DNA of 40,962 bases, taken from contig DAOKZK010000019.1 in NCBI GenBank assembly GCA_035325645.1, forward strand, positions 1 through 40,962, in the 5' to 3' direction. Of this stretch, positions 23,601 through 32,202 are shown one piece after another; position 1 is the first letter of the stretch, and every line of letters starts with the position of its first letter. A program made the position numbers and the translations under genes. The notes under the pieces are model-generated. The model was not told where the DNA came from, ran no database searches, and saw only the letters and a list, made by a program, of their open reading frames with translations. This DNA is from Macondimonas sp035325645 (GTDB lineage Bacteria > Pseudomonadota > Gammaproteobacteria > UBA5335).

Positions 23601-24048
23601 GAACCGCTTGCTCCTGATCCTGACGCTGGTGGTGGGGGTGGGCCTCGCGGCCTTTCTCGTCAGCCTCGCATTCCGGGAAAATCTGACTTTCTTCTTCACC
23701 CCGGCCCAGGTCGCGGCGGGCGAGGTCCGGCCGGGCCAGCCCTTTCGCGTCGGGGGGTTGGTCATTCCCGGGAGCGTCGAGCGCCAGTCAGATGGCGTGA
23801 CGGTGCGGTTTGGCTTGACCGATACCCAGGCCGATGTGCTGGTGCAATACACGGGCGTCCTGCCTGATCTTTTCAAGGAAGGCCAGGGCATCGTCGCGCG
23901 TGGAACTCTCGATGGCACGGGTCTGTTCGTGGCCGATCAGGTGCTGGCCAAGCACGATGAGAACTACATGCCGCCCGAGGTCGCCGACGCGCTCAAAGCC
24001 CAGGGTGCGATGCCCGATCACGAGATGTTGCGGAAGGTACGGCCGTGA
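23584..24048 (+). CDS. ccmE: Periplasmic heme chaperone CcmE
   Basis: Binds heme covalently and hands it to the CcmF ligase. It has 154 residues: a membrane anchor near residues 9-24 and a beta-barrel OB-fold domain in the periplasm. The heme-attaching His124 sits in LAKHDENYMPPEV, the defining motif. FRVGGLVIPGSVER and DILVQYTG-like strands (here ADVLVQYTGVLPDLF) are typical. The ATG at 23584 overlaps the end of ccmD by 17 bases; a start at 23533 would add an unlikely leader. The stop overlaps the ccmF GTG. Confidence 0.96.
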   Translation: MKTARKNRLLLILTLVVGVGLAAFLVSLAFRENLTFFFTPAQVAAGEVRPGQPFRVGGLVIPGSVERQSDGVTVRFGLTDTQADVLVQYTGVLPDLFKEGQGIVARGTLDGTGLFVADQVLAKHDENYMPPEVADALKAQGAMPDHEMLRKVRP

Positions 24049-26021
24049 TCGTCGAATGGGGACACTTCGCACTGGTCGTTGCCTTCGTGCTGGCGCTCGT
24101 CCAGAGCGTGCTGCCGCTGTGGGGCGCGGCGCGCAACCGGGCCGACTGGATGGCCGTCGCGGTGCCGGCCGCCTGGGGTCAGGGGCTGTTTCTGGTGCTG
24201 GCTTACGGCGTGCTGACCTATGCCTTCATCGTCCATGACTTTTCAGTCCTGTACGTGGCGCAGAATTCCAATAGTACGCTGCCCCTGATCTACCGCATCA
24301 CCGGCGTCTGGGGTGGTCACGAGGGATCGATCCTGCTCTGGGCGTTGATCCTGGCCGGCTGGACCGTCGCTGTGGCTGCCGGCGCCCGCAGCCTGCCCAC
24401 CGTGTATGCGGCGCGGGTCATCGGTGTGATGGGTCTGATCAGCGTCGGCTTCCTGGCCTTCACGATCTTCACCTCCAATCCCTTCGAGCGCGTGTTTCCC
24501 GTGCCTGCCGACGGCGCGGATCTCAATCCGCTGCTGCAGGATCCGGGCATGGTGATCCATCCGCCCATGCTGTACATGGGCTATGTCGGTTTTTCGGTCG
24601 CCTTTGCATTGGCGGTCGCGGCGCTCCTGGGCGGCCGGCTGGATGCGACCTGGGCGCGTTGGTCGCGTCCGTGGACGACGGCGGCGTGGATGTTCCTGAC
24701 CATCGGCATTGCGCTGGGCAGCCACTGGGCCTACTACGAGTTGGGCTGGGGCGGCTGGTGGTTCTGGGACCCTGTCGAAAACGCGTCTTTCATGCCGTGG
24801 CTGACCGGCACGGCGCTGATCCATTCTCTCGCGGTCACGGAAAAGCGCGACGGCTTCAAGGCCTGGTCGGTGCTGCTGGCGCTGACCACGTTTTCCTTGA
24901 GCCTGCTCGGCACCTTCCTGGTGCGCTCGGGCGTGCTGACCTCCGTGCATGCCTTCGCCACCGACCCCGGTCGTGGGCTGTTCATTCTCAGTTTCTTGAC
25001 CTTGGTGATCGGCAGCTCGCTCGTGCTCTATGCCTGGCGTGCGCCGCGTGTGCGCGCCTCGATCCGCTTCGCGCCCCTGTCCCGCGAAGGCCTGCTGCTG
25101 GCCAACAACGTGCTGTTGGTGGTGGCCGCGGCCGCGGTGCTGCTGGGAACACTCTATCCCTTGGCCGTGGATGCCCTGGGACTGGGCAAGCTCTCCGTCG
25201 GACCGCCTTATTTCAATACCGTCTTCGTGCCGCTCATGTTGCCGCTGGTCGTCCTCATGGGGCTCGGTCCGCTGGTCGCCTGGCGGCAGGGCAAAGCTGC
25301 GGATCTGACCCGCCTCGCCTGGCGCATCGGTCTGCCGACGTTCATCGTCGCGGTGGCCTGCCTGGTGATCCTGGGGCTGGGCTGGCGCCGTTATGTCCTG
25401 GGCGTCAGCCTGTGGTTCGCCTTCTGGACGCTGGGGCTGTCGGCTTACGGCATCGCCCAGCGGCTCGGCCGGCGGGGTTACGCCTTGCAGGCGTGGCGGC
25501 AATTGCCGCGGGGGTTCTACGGTATGCACCTGGCGCATGCCGGCATTGCGCTCTTCATGATCGGGGCGGGCGTGGTCAGTACCCTGGAGGCCGAACGCGT
25601 GGTGCGCTTGGCGCCGGGGGAGACGACCGAACTGGCCGGCTACAGCTTTCGGCTCGACGCGGTCTATCCGGTCACGGGCCCCAATTACACGGCGGATGAG
25701 GCGCTGATCGTGGTGTCGCGGCAAGGGCGGGAGTTGGCCCGACTGCGGCCGCAGAAGCGGCTCTATACCGTCCGCCAGCAGATGATGACCCAGACCGCTT
25801 TCGATGCCGGCATGATGCGCGATCTGTTGGCCGCGCTGGGCGATCGCCTGCCGGACGGCGCCTGGTCGGTGCGGGTCCACTACAAGCCCATGGTGCGGTG
25901 GATCTGGCTGGGCACCGCGCTGATGGCGCTGGGCGGCCTCTTGGCCGTCACTGATCGGCGTTACCGGTTGGACGCGGCGCGCGCGCGCCGCAGCGGCGCG
26001 GCCCAGGTACAACCGGCATGA
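24045..26021 (+). CDS. ccmF: Cytochrome c heme lyase subunit CcmF
   Basis: The large integral membrane subunit of the System I synthetase that ligates heme to apocytochrome c. It has 658 residues and many transmembrane segments. The tryptophan-rich WWD motif is WGGWWFWDPVENASFMPW (about residues 239-256), flanked by conserved histidines such as those in HPPMLYMGYVG and GSHWAYYELG. The C-terminal periplasmic part includes RPQKRLYTVRQQMMTQ, also conserved. The GTG start overlaps the ccmE stop and the stop overlaps the ccmG ATG. It acts with CcmH and CcmI, encoded two and three genes downstream. Confidence 0.97.
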   Translation: MIVEWGHFALVVAFVLALVQSVLPLWGAARNRADWMAVAVPAAWGQGLFLVLAYGVLTYAFIVHDFSVLYVAQNSNSTLPLIYRITGVWGGHEGSILLWALILAGWTVAVAAGARSLPTVYAARVIGVMGLISVGFLAFTIFTSNPFERVFPVPADGADLNPLLQDPGMVIHPPMLYMGYVGFSVAFALAVAALLGGRLDATWARWSRPWTTAAWMFLTIGIALGSHWAYYELGWGGWWFWDPVENASFMPWLTGTALIHSLAVTEKRDGFKAWSVLLALTTFSLSLLGTFLVRSGVLTSVHAFATDPGRGLFILSFLTLVIGSSLVLYAWRAPRVRASIRFAPLSREGLLLANNVLLVVAAAAVLLGTLYPLAVDALGLGKLSVGPPYFNTVFVPLMLPLVVLMGLGPLVAWRQGKAADLTRLAWRIGLPTFIVAVACLVILGLGWRRYVLGVSLWFAFWTLGLSAYGIAQRLGRRGYALQAWRQLPRGFYGMHLAHAGIALFMIGAGVVSTLEAERVVRLAPGETTELAGYSFRLDAVYPVTGPNYTADEALIVVSRQGRELARLRPQKRLYTVRQQMMTQTAFDAGMMRDLLAALGDRLPDGAWSVRVHYKPMVRWIWLGTALMALGGLLAVTDRRYRLDAARARRSGAAQVQPA

Positions 26022-26557
26022 TGCGTTTCGTCGCCCCCCTGATCGGCTTTTTGGTCCTCGTGGCGCTGCTTTACGTGGGCCTCGGACTCAATCCGCGCGA
26101 GGTGCCCTCGCCGCTGGTGGGCCGCCCGGCGCCCGCCTTCGTGCTGCCGGCGCTGGAGGCAGGCGCGAGCGCGGTCAGCGAACGCGATCTCACCGGCGCG
26201 CCGGTAACGGTGTTCAACATATGGGCATCCTGGTGCGCGGCCTGTATCGAGGAACATCCCGTGCTCAGCGCCTGGGTCAAGCGCCGCGATCTGCCGCTGG
26301 TCGGGCTCAACTACAAGGACGATCCGGACGCGGCCCGCGCTTGGCTTGCCCGTTTTGGAAACCCTTACCACAAGATTGCCGTGGACCGAGAGGGTCGCGT
26401 CGGGATCGACTGGGGGGTGTACGGTGTGCCTGAAACCTTCCTCGTCGATCGGGCCGGCATCATCCGCTACAAGCACATCGGCCCTTTGACACCCCAGGTG
26501 GTCGCCGAGCGGCTCGATCCATTGATCGACCGGATGCGCGCCGAGGCACAGCGATGA
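26018..26557 (+). CDS. ccmG: Thiol:disulfide oxidoreductase CcmG (DsbE)
   Basis: A membrane-anchored periplasmic thioredoxin-like protein that keeps apocytochrome or CcmH cysteines reduced. It has 179 residues, with an N-terminal anchor (about 8-22). The active site is WASWCAACIEEHP, Cys73 and Cys76; the acidic surface characteristic of the family follows. The cis-proline is in YGVPETFLVDRAG, also diagnostic for CcmG/DsbE. Four-base overlaps with ccmF and ccmH keep it inside the operon. Confidence 0.95.
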   Translation: MMRFVAPLIGFLVLVALLYVGLGLNPREVPSPLVGRPAPAFVLPALEAGASAVSERDLTGAPVTVFNIWASWCAACIEEHPVLSAWVKRRDLPLVGLNYKDDPDAARAWLARFGNPYHKIAVDREGRVGIDWGVYGVPETFLVDRAGIIRYKHIGPLTPQVVAERLDPLIDRMRAEAQR

Positions 26558-27033
26558 AGCAGACCGTCCGCGCCGTCGTGATGATCGTGCTCGCCGTCGT
26601 CGGTGGCCCTGCGATGGCCGTCACCCCACAGCACTTCGAAGACCCGGCCCAGCAGCGCCAATACGAGCAACTGCTCCCCGAACTGCGTTGCCTCGTTTGT
26701 CAGAACGAGACGCTGGCCGAATCCGAAGCGCCGCTCGCCGACGATCTGCGCCGCGAGGTGGCCGAACTGGTCCGGCGCGGCGAAAGCGATGCGGAGATTC
26801 GGGCATTTCTGGTGGCCCGTTATGGCGATTTCGTGCTCTACCGGCCGCCCGTGAAGACCGTCACCTATGCGCTGTGGTTCGGACCCTTTGCATTGCTGCT
26901 GGTCGGTGTCGGTGTCTGGTTTACCGTCGCCCGCCGCCAGCGCCGGATGGGCGCGGCTGCCCCGGTGCTCAGCGCCGATGAGCGGCGCCGTGTGCGCGCA
27001 TTGCTCGAGCGCGACGAGGACAAGGCGCCATGA
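26554..27033 (+). CDS. ccmH: Cytochrome c maturation protein CcmH
   Basis: A thioredoxin-interacting protein that reduces the apocytochrome heme-binding cysteines. It has 159 residues with a signal peptide (to about 23), a three-helix domain carrying the LRCLVCQNETLAESEAPLA motif (Cys46, Cys49), and a C-terminal transmembrane helix (about 106-124). It corresponds to the N-terminal half of the fused E. coli CcmH; the TPR half is the separate ccmI gene that follows. It overlaps both neighbours by four bases. Confidence 0.95.
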   Translation: MKQTVRAVVMIVLAVVGGPAMAVTPQHFEDPAQQRQYEQLLPELRCLVCQNETLAESEAPLADDLRREVAELVRRGESDAEIRAFLVARYGDFVLYRPPVKTVTYALWFGPFALLLVGVGVWFTVARRQRRMGAAAPVLSADERRRVRALLERDEDKAP

Positions 27034-28250
27034 CGACGGCTGTTTTCGTGGCCGCGTGCCTGCTCGCGGCGCTCCTCGCGGCTTTTCTGGTGGTCCGGCC
27101 CCTGTGGCGCGGTGCCGCTCCGGTGCAGGAGGAGCGGGACGCGCTCCTGGCCATCCATCGGCGCAAGCAAGCCGAGCTGGCCGCCGAGTTGGCCGAAGGC
27201 CTGATCGACGAGGACCAAGCCCGGGTGCGGCGCGCGGAACTGGACGCCGCGCTGCTCTCCGATTGGGCTGGGCAGGAGGAAGCGTCCGTCCCGGTGCCCG
27301 CGTCCGCGCCGCGCCGTCGCATGGCTGTTTTCATGGCGTTTGCCGTTCCGCTGCTGGCCGCGGTCGTGTACGTCCAGGTGGGCGACTGGCGCGCGATCGA
27401 TCCGGCGCCCGTGCAGGCGGATCTGAACAAGCTGGCCCAGACGCTGGCAGAGCGTCTGGAAAGCCATCCGGATGAGCGCGAGGGCTGGATTCTGCTGGGC
27501 CGGGCGTATGCGGGGCTGGGGCGACAGGCCGATGCCGCGCAGGCCTTTGGCCGCGCGCTGGCGCTCGAGCCCAGGGACCCGGACGTGCTCGCCCAGCGTG
27601 CCCAGGCGCTGGCCCTGCAAACCGAGCCGCCGCAATGGTCGGCCGAGGCGAACCGACTGTTGGCCGACGCCCTGGCGATCGATGCCGATCACGCGCAAAG
27701 CCTGTGGCTGGCCGGGGTAGCGGCCATGGCGGCCGGCGACGCCGGGACGGCCGGGCGGCATTGGCGGCATCTTTTGACGTTGATCGAGCCCGATGCACCC
27801 GTGGCACAAAGTCTGCGTCAGGCGCTGACCCAGATCGGCCAATCGCCGGATGAATCCGTCGCTGCGCCAGCCGAGCCGGCGACCGCTGCCGGCCCCACGG
27901 TGCGGATCGGCCTCTCCAAGGACCTTGCGTCCACATTGCCGGCGGATGCCACGGTCTTCGTGGTGATCCGCGACAATCCACAAGGCGGCATGCCGGTCGC
28001 CGCGATCCGCCGCCGCGTGGCCGATCTGCCGCTTGATCTCGTGCTGACCGACGACATGAGCCTCGTGCCGACGCGGCGCCTTTCTGCGCTCGAGACGCTG
28101 TGGATCAGCGCCCGTATTTCCACGAGCGGCAACGCAGAGGGCGCGCCCGATGATCCCCGCACCGAGCCGGTGGCGGCGCATTGGACAGCCGAGGAAACGG
28201 TGTCTCTGGTGATCGTCGGCAAACCGACCCAAGCAGGCGTTACCCCTTGA
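27030..28250 (+). CDS. ccmI: Cytochrome c maturation TPR protein CcmI
   Basis: An apocytochrome c chaperone: it captures the C-terminus of apocytochromes for the CcmF/H ligase. It has 406 residues with two transmembrane segments in the first 115 residues (AACLLAALLAAFLVVRPLW and VFMAFAVPLLAAVVYVQVG), then TPR repeats (about 130-260, including EGWILLGRAYAGLGRQADAA) and a C-terminal beta-rich domain (VRIGLSKDLASTLPADATVF) as in the longer CcmI forms. It is the last gene of the ccm operon; a 75-base gap follows. Confidence 0.94.
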   Translation: MTTAVFVAACLLAALLAAFLVVRPLWRGAAPVQEERDALLAIHRRKQAELAAELAEGLIDEDQARVRRAELDAALLSDWAGQEEASVPVPASAPRRRMAVFMAFAVPLLAAVVYVQVGDWRAIDPAPVQADLNKLAQTLAERLESHPDEREGWILLGRAYAGLGRQADAAQAFGRALALEPRDPDVLAQRAQALALQTEPPQWSAEANRLLADALAIDADHAQSLWLAGVAAMAAGDAGTAGRHWRHLLTLIEPDAPVAQSLRQALTQIGQSPDESVAAPAEPATAAGPTVRIGLSKDLASTLPADATVFVVIRDNPQGGMPVAAIRRRVADLPLDLVLTDDMSLVPTRRLSALETLWISARISTSGNAEGAPDDPRTEPVAAHWTAEETVSLVIVGKPTQAGVTP

Positions 28251-28325
28251 TCGCTGCACGGTTGCCCCGAGATCCTTGCGCCGCTGACCTGCGCCCCGGC
28301 GCGATCCAGCCTACAGGAATGGCCC

Positions 28326-28730
28326 ATGAGTGAAATCCAGATCCCCGTTTCCTACGGCGAGCTGATCGACAAGATCACCATCCTCGAAATCAAGCAGGCG
28401 CGCATCACCGACCCCGGCAAGCGGCGCAACGTGAGCCATGAACTGACGCTGCTGCAGGCGGCCTGGGAGGCATCTGCCGCTGCGCAGGGTGTTGTTGCCA
28501 TCGACGATCTGCGGGTGGCGCTGAAAGCGGTCAACGAGGCGTTGTGGGACATCGAGGACGACATTCGCGACAAGGAGCGGGCGCAGGCGTTCGACGCAGG
28601 CTTCATCAAACTGGCCCGCGCCGTCTACCACCAGAACGACCGGCGTGCGGCGCTCAAGCGCGAGATCAATCTGCGCCTGGGCTCGGCGCTGGTCGAGGAA
28701 AAATCCTACGCCGACTACGGCTCGCCCTGA
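28326..28730 (+). CDS. DUF6165 family protein
   Basis: A 134-residue, mostly helical soluble protein. It opens with EIQIPVSYGELIDKITILEI and KQARITDP, contains NEALWDIEDDIRDKERAQ, and ends in VYHQNDRRAALKREINLRLG, the hallmarks of what I know as DUF6165. The function is unknown, but members often sit beside lipopolysaccharide or glycan glycosyltransferases, as here. It is convergent with the GT9 gene, and the two coding sequences overlap by 16 bases at their 3' ends. Confidence 0.88.
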   Translation: MSEIQIPVSYGELIDKITILEIKQARITDPGKRRNVSHELTLLQAAWEASAAAQGVVAIDDLRVALKAVNEALWDIEDDIRDKERAQAFDAGFIKLARAVYHQNDRRAALKREINLRLGSALVEEKSYADYGSP

Positions 28731-29773
28731 GCCGCCCGCCAGGCCATGAGGGCATCGAGCCGCTCGATCACGGCTTTGGGCTCGATGAGGTCCATCACGC
28801 CGGGAAACTCCAGCTTGCGTCCCCAGGCGAGCTCGCTTGCCGGTTTGCCCAGAAAACGCCGCGCCGCAGCGTCGTAGCGGTCCACGCACCACTGGCGGCT
28901 GTTGTAAGGCCCGCTGCGGGCCGGATTGCTGGCGGCGTAGAGCCCGATGACCGGCGTGCCGGTGCAGGTCGCCATATGGGCCGGACCCGAATCCGGACTG
29001 ACGAGCACGCACGCGCGTTCCAGCAGCGCCAGAAAGCGTTTGAGGGTGTCCTTGCCGATCAGATCGAGCGGCCGCTCGCCGGTGGTGGCCGCGAGGATGG
29101 CATCTCCCATCGCGCGCTCGGCCGCCGACGGCCCGCCGCACAGCACCACGCGCAACCCATGGCACCGCGCCGCGTGATCGGCCACGCGGGCGTAGCCTTC
29201 CGCGCGCCAGTTGCGCCGCGGGTGGCTGGAGCAGGGGCTGAGCAGCAGCACCGGCCGATCAGGCGGGCATTGCGCCGCGGCCCATGCCCGTGCGTCCTCC
29301 GGGATGGGCAGATCCCAGCACCATTCGCGTGCCGTGAGCCCGGCCGCCTGCAGAAAGCCGAAGAAACCCTCGATCACGTGCGCGCCGGCATCGGGCGCAA
29401 TGCGCCGGTTGATGAAAAGACCATGGCCGTCCTTGGCGCGCGCCCGGTCGAAACCGATGCGGACCGGCGCGCGGATGGCGAGACTGGCGAGATTTGCGCG
29501 CAGCGCGACCTGCATGATGAAGGCGACATCGAAGCGCCGGCCCGCCAGTTGGCGGTGCAGATCGCGGTAGCCGCGCCAGCCCGCGCCCTTGTCGAAGACG
29601 ATGAATTCCACATTCGGCAGATCGCCCACGAGGCGCGCCTCGAGCTTGCCGATGACCCAGGTCAGCCGGGTTTGCGGCCAGTGCCTGCGCAGGGTGTGGA
29701 CGATGGGCAGCACATGCGTCACGTCGCCCAGGGCGGACAGGCGCAACAGGCAGATCGATTCGGGTACGCTCAT
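28715..29773 (-). CDS. Glycosyltransferase family 9 (heptosyltransferase-like)
   Basis: A 352-residue GT-B enzyme of the ADP-heptose:lipopolysaccharide heptosyltransferase family, probably acting on the inner core of LPS or a related glycan at the cytoplasmic face. Evidence: the N-terminal ICLLRLSALGDVTHVLPIV, RIGFDRARAKDGHGLFINRR, LLLSPCSSHPRRNWRAEGYA, and the C-terminal nucleotide-sugar site SPDSGPAHMATCTGTPVIGL followed by YAASNPARSGPY. The frame extends to 30082, but the ATG at 29773 gives the family N-terminus. The exact acceptor cannot be inferred. It is convergent with the DUF6165 gene. Confidence 0.92.
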   Translation of the reverse strand: MSVPESICLLRLSALGDVTHVLPIVHTLRRHWPQTRLTWVIGKLEARLVGDLPNVEFIVFDKGAGWRGYRDLHRQLAGRRFDVAFIMQVALRANLASLAIRAPVRIGFDRARAKDGHGLFINRRIAPDAGAHVIEGFFGFLQAAGLTAREWCWDLPIPEDARAWAAAQCPPDRPVLLLSPCSSHPRRNWRAEGYARVADHAARCHGLRVVLCGGPSAAERAMGDAILAATTGERPLDLIGKDTLKRFLALLERACVLVSPDSGPAHMATCTGTPVIGLYAASNPARSGPYNSRQWCVDRYDAAARRFLGKPASELAWGRKLEFPGVMDLIEPKAVIERLDALMAWRAAQGEP

Positions 29774-29803
29774 GGTTCGGCGAAATCGCGGAGACATTTC
29801 AAG

Positions 29804-30544
29804 ATGCGGAAGACTACCCCATCGGCCCGCCGGGCGGGGAAACGCCTGTGGTGCTGGGCGTTGCTGGCGCTGGCTGCGCTGTTCACATCGACGGCCTCGG
29901 CCGACGTCACCGAGGTCTGGCGGCTGGAGGACGGCGCGCCGCTGACGGTGGAGTATCGCGACGACGCCGCGCTGCGCCTGAGCTGGAACGGTCAGGTGCT
30001 GCTGTTTCGAGAAGGCCGGGGGTATTGGGTGCGCTGGCTGGACGGCATCTGGCAGGTGGTCGATCTGGAGGACGCCCAGCAAGGCCCGCTGGGGCCGATG
30101 CTGCAGTCGCTGCTCACCGAGGCCGGGCCGCTCGGACCGGTGGCCTTCCGGCTGACCGGCGCGACTGGTCCGCAGGAACGGGTCGCCGGGATCGCCGGCA
30201 CCACTTACTACGCCAGCGCCCGGCTGCCCGAGGGAACCATCGTGTCCGAAACCGTCGTGCTCGCGGCCGATCCCGAACTACAGCAGGTACAAATCGCACT
30301 GGTGCAGCAACTGCGCCGCTATGGCAGCCTGCTGGGCGCCGGGCCGTTCGACCTGCCGCCTGAACTGGAACGTGAGGGCGGTCTTGCGCTGCTGCGCTAC
30401 GGCAAGGCCATTCGGCTCGAGCGGCTGTCCCGCGCGCCCATCCATCCGGCGCGGTTCGAGTTGCCCGCCCCACCCATGCCGGCGCGCCTGCCATGGCCGG
30501 TCATGCCGCCCGCACGCCTGCCATGGCCGGTCATGCCACAGTGA
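29804..30544 (+). CDS. Exported protein of unknown function with a proline-rich tail
   Basis: A 246-residue protein that I do not recognise. A signal peptide is clear: basic MRKTTPSARRAGKR, hydrophobic core, cleavage near STASADV. The mature part is beta-rich and full of tryptophan and tyrosine (LSWNGQVLLFREGRGYWVRW). A GPLGPMLQS stretch and a long acidic helix follow. The last 30 residues are proline-rich and contain two copies of a ten-residue unit ending in LPWPVMP. The gene lies 30 bases from and divergent to the GT9 gene, so their promoters overlap. The frame inside 28544-29800 is a shadow of the neighbours. Confidence 0.7.
   Translation: MRKTTPSARRAGKRLWCWALLALAALFTSTASADVTEVWRLEDGAPLTVEYRDDAALRLSWNGQVLLFREGRGYWVRWLDGIWQVVDLEDAQQGPLGPMLQSLLTEAGPLGPVAFRLTGATGPQERVAGIAGTTYYASARLPEGTIVSETVVLAADPELQQVQIALVQQLRRYGSLLGAGPFDLPPELEREGGLALLRYGKAIRLERLSRAPIHPARFELPAPPMPARLPWPVMPPARLPWPVMPQ
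30485..30537 (+). repeat. Two-copy 30-base tandem repeat at a gene end
   Basis: A 23-base block starting CGCCTGCCATGGCC occurs at 30485-30507 and again, identically, at 30515-30537, with a 30-base period. It encodes the repeated LPWPVMP unit at the C-terminus of the exported protein. Exact identity of the copies suggests recent duplication. Confidence 0.85.
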
Positions 30545-30577
30545 GCCGTCGTGTCTCGGTTGCCGCCGCGCGGGCCA

Positions 30578-32110
30578 TCATTCCATGAGCGGCAAGGCCG
30601 CTTCGCCCGTGACCTGCACCGGATATTCGGCGTAACGCGTACCGCTCGCCGCAAAGAAGCGACTGGCGCCCTGGTAGACGAGCCCGACGGTATCGCCGGC
30701 TTCCAGCCGGGCTCCCACGCCGGCCAGATCCAGTTCATGCCATCCACCGCCCCGAACCGGCGTGACCTGCCCATTCACCACTTGAACGTCGCTCTGCCCG
30801 AAACGCTGGATGCCGACGCCCACGAAGACCGTGGGCCGGGTGACTGAAATCTCGCCGATGGGCAGCAGTCGCAGTCTGGCGCGGGGAATGCCCGCCAGAA
30901 GCTGCGATCGGCTCACGGTTCGAAGGGGCAGGAAGTGCTTGCCGGGGAGGCCGACCGGCAAGATCCTTGGCGGCAGGGGCATGAAATGATCGCCGTGTCG
31001 GTACGCATAGGCGGCTTCATTCAGACTCACGTTCCAGCAGATCGGGGGGATGTAGCCGGCAGCGCCCGTGACGCCTTTGACGTGTTCGTCGAGCCAGTCC
31101 ATACCTGCGTCGACTGGATCGAGCGTGCCGCAGGCAGGGTGCGCCGGGTTGGGCGGTTGCAGGCCGGGAATCACATGGCCTCCCTCGACGGCCATGAGGC
31201 GCACGTCGGCACCCGCGCGATCGAGACATTCCCGGCTCGCAACGGCCTGATTCAGGTTGAACAGGACGTCGTTCAGGCCCTGCACCAGGAGCGTGGGCAC
31301 CGCGCTCGGCCCCGGGCCGCGCCGAGCGCAGGTCGAGGCGGCGCCATGCCCGCGGAATTCCCGCTGCAGCAAGGGACCCGCATGGTTCGCCAGCGTGCTC
31401 TGGCCGAGGACGAGCGTCAGCCGCGGGTCGAGCTTGAAATCCGTCGCCAGCGCGCCGGTGACGTACAACAGATCCAGCCAGGTGGATTTCGGAACGCCGT
31501 TGGGCACCAGGGCTTCGGTCAGGTCATGCCAGGTGACCATCGATACCACCGCATCGATGCGCGAATCCCGGGTCGCCAAGGGAATGTGGTAGGCGGCGCC
31601 GAAGCTCTGGCCCAGCAGGCCGACCCGTGGATCGCCGTCGACACGCAAGAGCCAAGGGAGGTTCGCGTCGGCCCAGTCCAGGATCGCCGCGATGTCGCGC
31701 ACTTCCCACCGGGGGTCCATGAGATGCGACAGGCCGCCGCTGCCCCCATGCCCGCGGTAGTCGAAACTGATGACGCCGTATCCCCGTTCCACGGCCTTGG
31801 CGACCAGCGTGCCGTCACTCACGATGGTCAGGCTGGCTGGAACGGGATCGATCTCGGTCACCCGGCTCGCGCCCCAGCCGTGACCGACCAGGACGAGGGG
31901 AAAGGTATCACCGGGCGCGCCGTCCGGCTGAAAGACCGTGAATGCAATGGGGACAGGGATGCCGGATCCGTTGCGCACCGTGATCTCGTGCTCCGAGATC
32001 GTTGCGCCGTGGGCGCCGAGAGCTGTCCACCACAACCAGATCCCCATCCAGATGGGTCTGGCACTGAAACTGGCAGACCAACGGGCATTTTGCCGATCGT
32101 GGTGCGTCAT
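30578..32110 (-). CDS. Secreted alpha/beta hydrolase (CocE/X-Pro peptidase-like)
   Basis: A 510-residue hydrolase with a signal peptide (about 1-36, cleavage near GAHGA). The alpha/beta domain has FPLVLVGHGWGASRV (residues 70-84), SFDYRGHGGSGG and the nucleophile elbow LLGQSFGAAYH with Ser169. A conserved LVQGLNDVLFNLNQA (acid) and VEGGHVIPG (histidine) follow. A C-terminal beta-sandwich (about 390-510) resembles that of CocE/NonD and S15 peptidases, so an ester or peptide substrate is likely. The start at 32110 follows AGGAAAA; a frame to 32140 is possible. It shares orientation with a second hydrolase and alkB, perhaps one transcription unit. Confidence 0.8.
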   Translation of the reverse strand: MTHHDRQNARWSASFSARPIWMGIWLWWTALGAHGATISEHEITVRNGSGIPVPIAFTVFQPDGAPGDTFPLVLVGHGWGASRVTEIDPVPASLTIVSDGTLVAKAVERGYGVISFDYRGHGGSGGLSHLMDPRWEVRDIAAILDWADANLPWLLRVDGDPRVGLLGQSFGAAYHIPLATRDSRIDAVVSMVTWHDLTEALVPNGVPKSTWLDLLYVTGALATDFKLDPRLTLVLGQSTLANHAGPLLQREFRGHGAASTCARRGPGPSAVPTLLVQGLNDVLFNLNQAVASRECLDRAGADVRLMAVEGGHVIPGLQPPNPAHPACGTLDPVDAGMDWLDEHVKGVTGAAGYIPPICWNVSLNEAAYAYRHGDHFMPLPPRILPVGLPGKHFLPLRTVSRSQLLAGIPRARLRLLPIGEISVTRPTVFVGVGIQRFGQSDVQVVNGQVTPVRGGGWHELDLAGVGARLEAGDTVGLVYQGASRFFAASGTRYAEYPVQVTGEAALPLME

Positions 32111-32186
32111 CGAATTTTCCTGATCGCCCCGCCATCGCAACTTTATCCGTGATGGATGACCGATCGACGACAGCGTCCGGATGGCA

Positions 32187-32202
32187 GACGACCGTGGTCG
32201 TC
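32187..32202 (-). terminator. Hairpin overlapping a hydrolase stop codon
   Basis: GACGACC (32187-32193), GT, GGTCGTC (32196-32202): a perfect inverted repeat that reaches into the TGA of the hydrolase at 32201-33121. There is no T-run. It could slow transcription or protect the mRNA end. Confidence 0.35.

Noticed and set aside
24243..26012. 589-codon minus-strand frame
   Set aside because: Fully antisense to ccmF; composition rich in Gln, His and Arg typical of reverse-frame artefacts.
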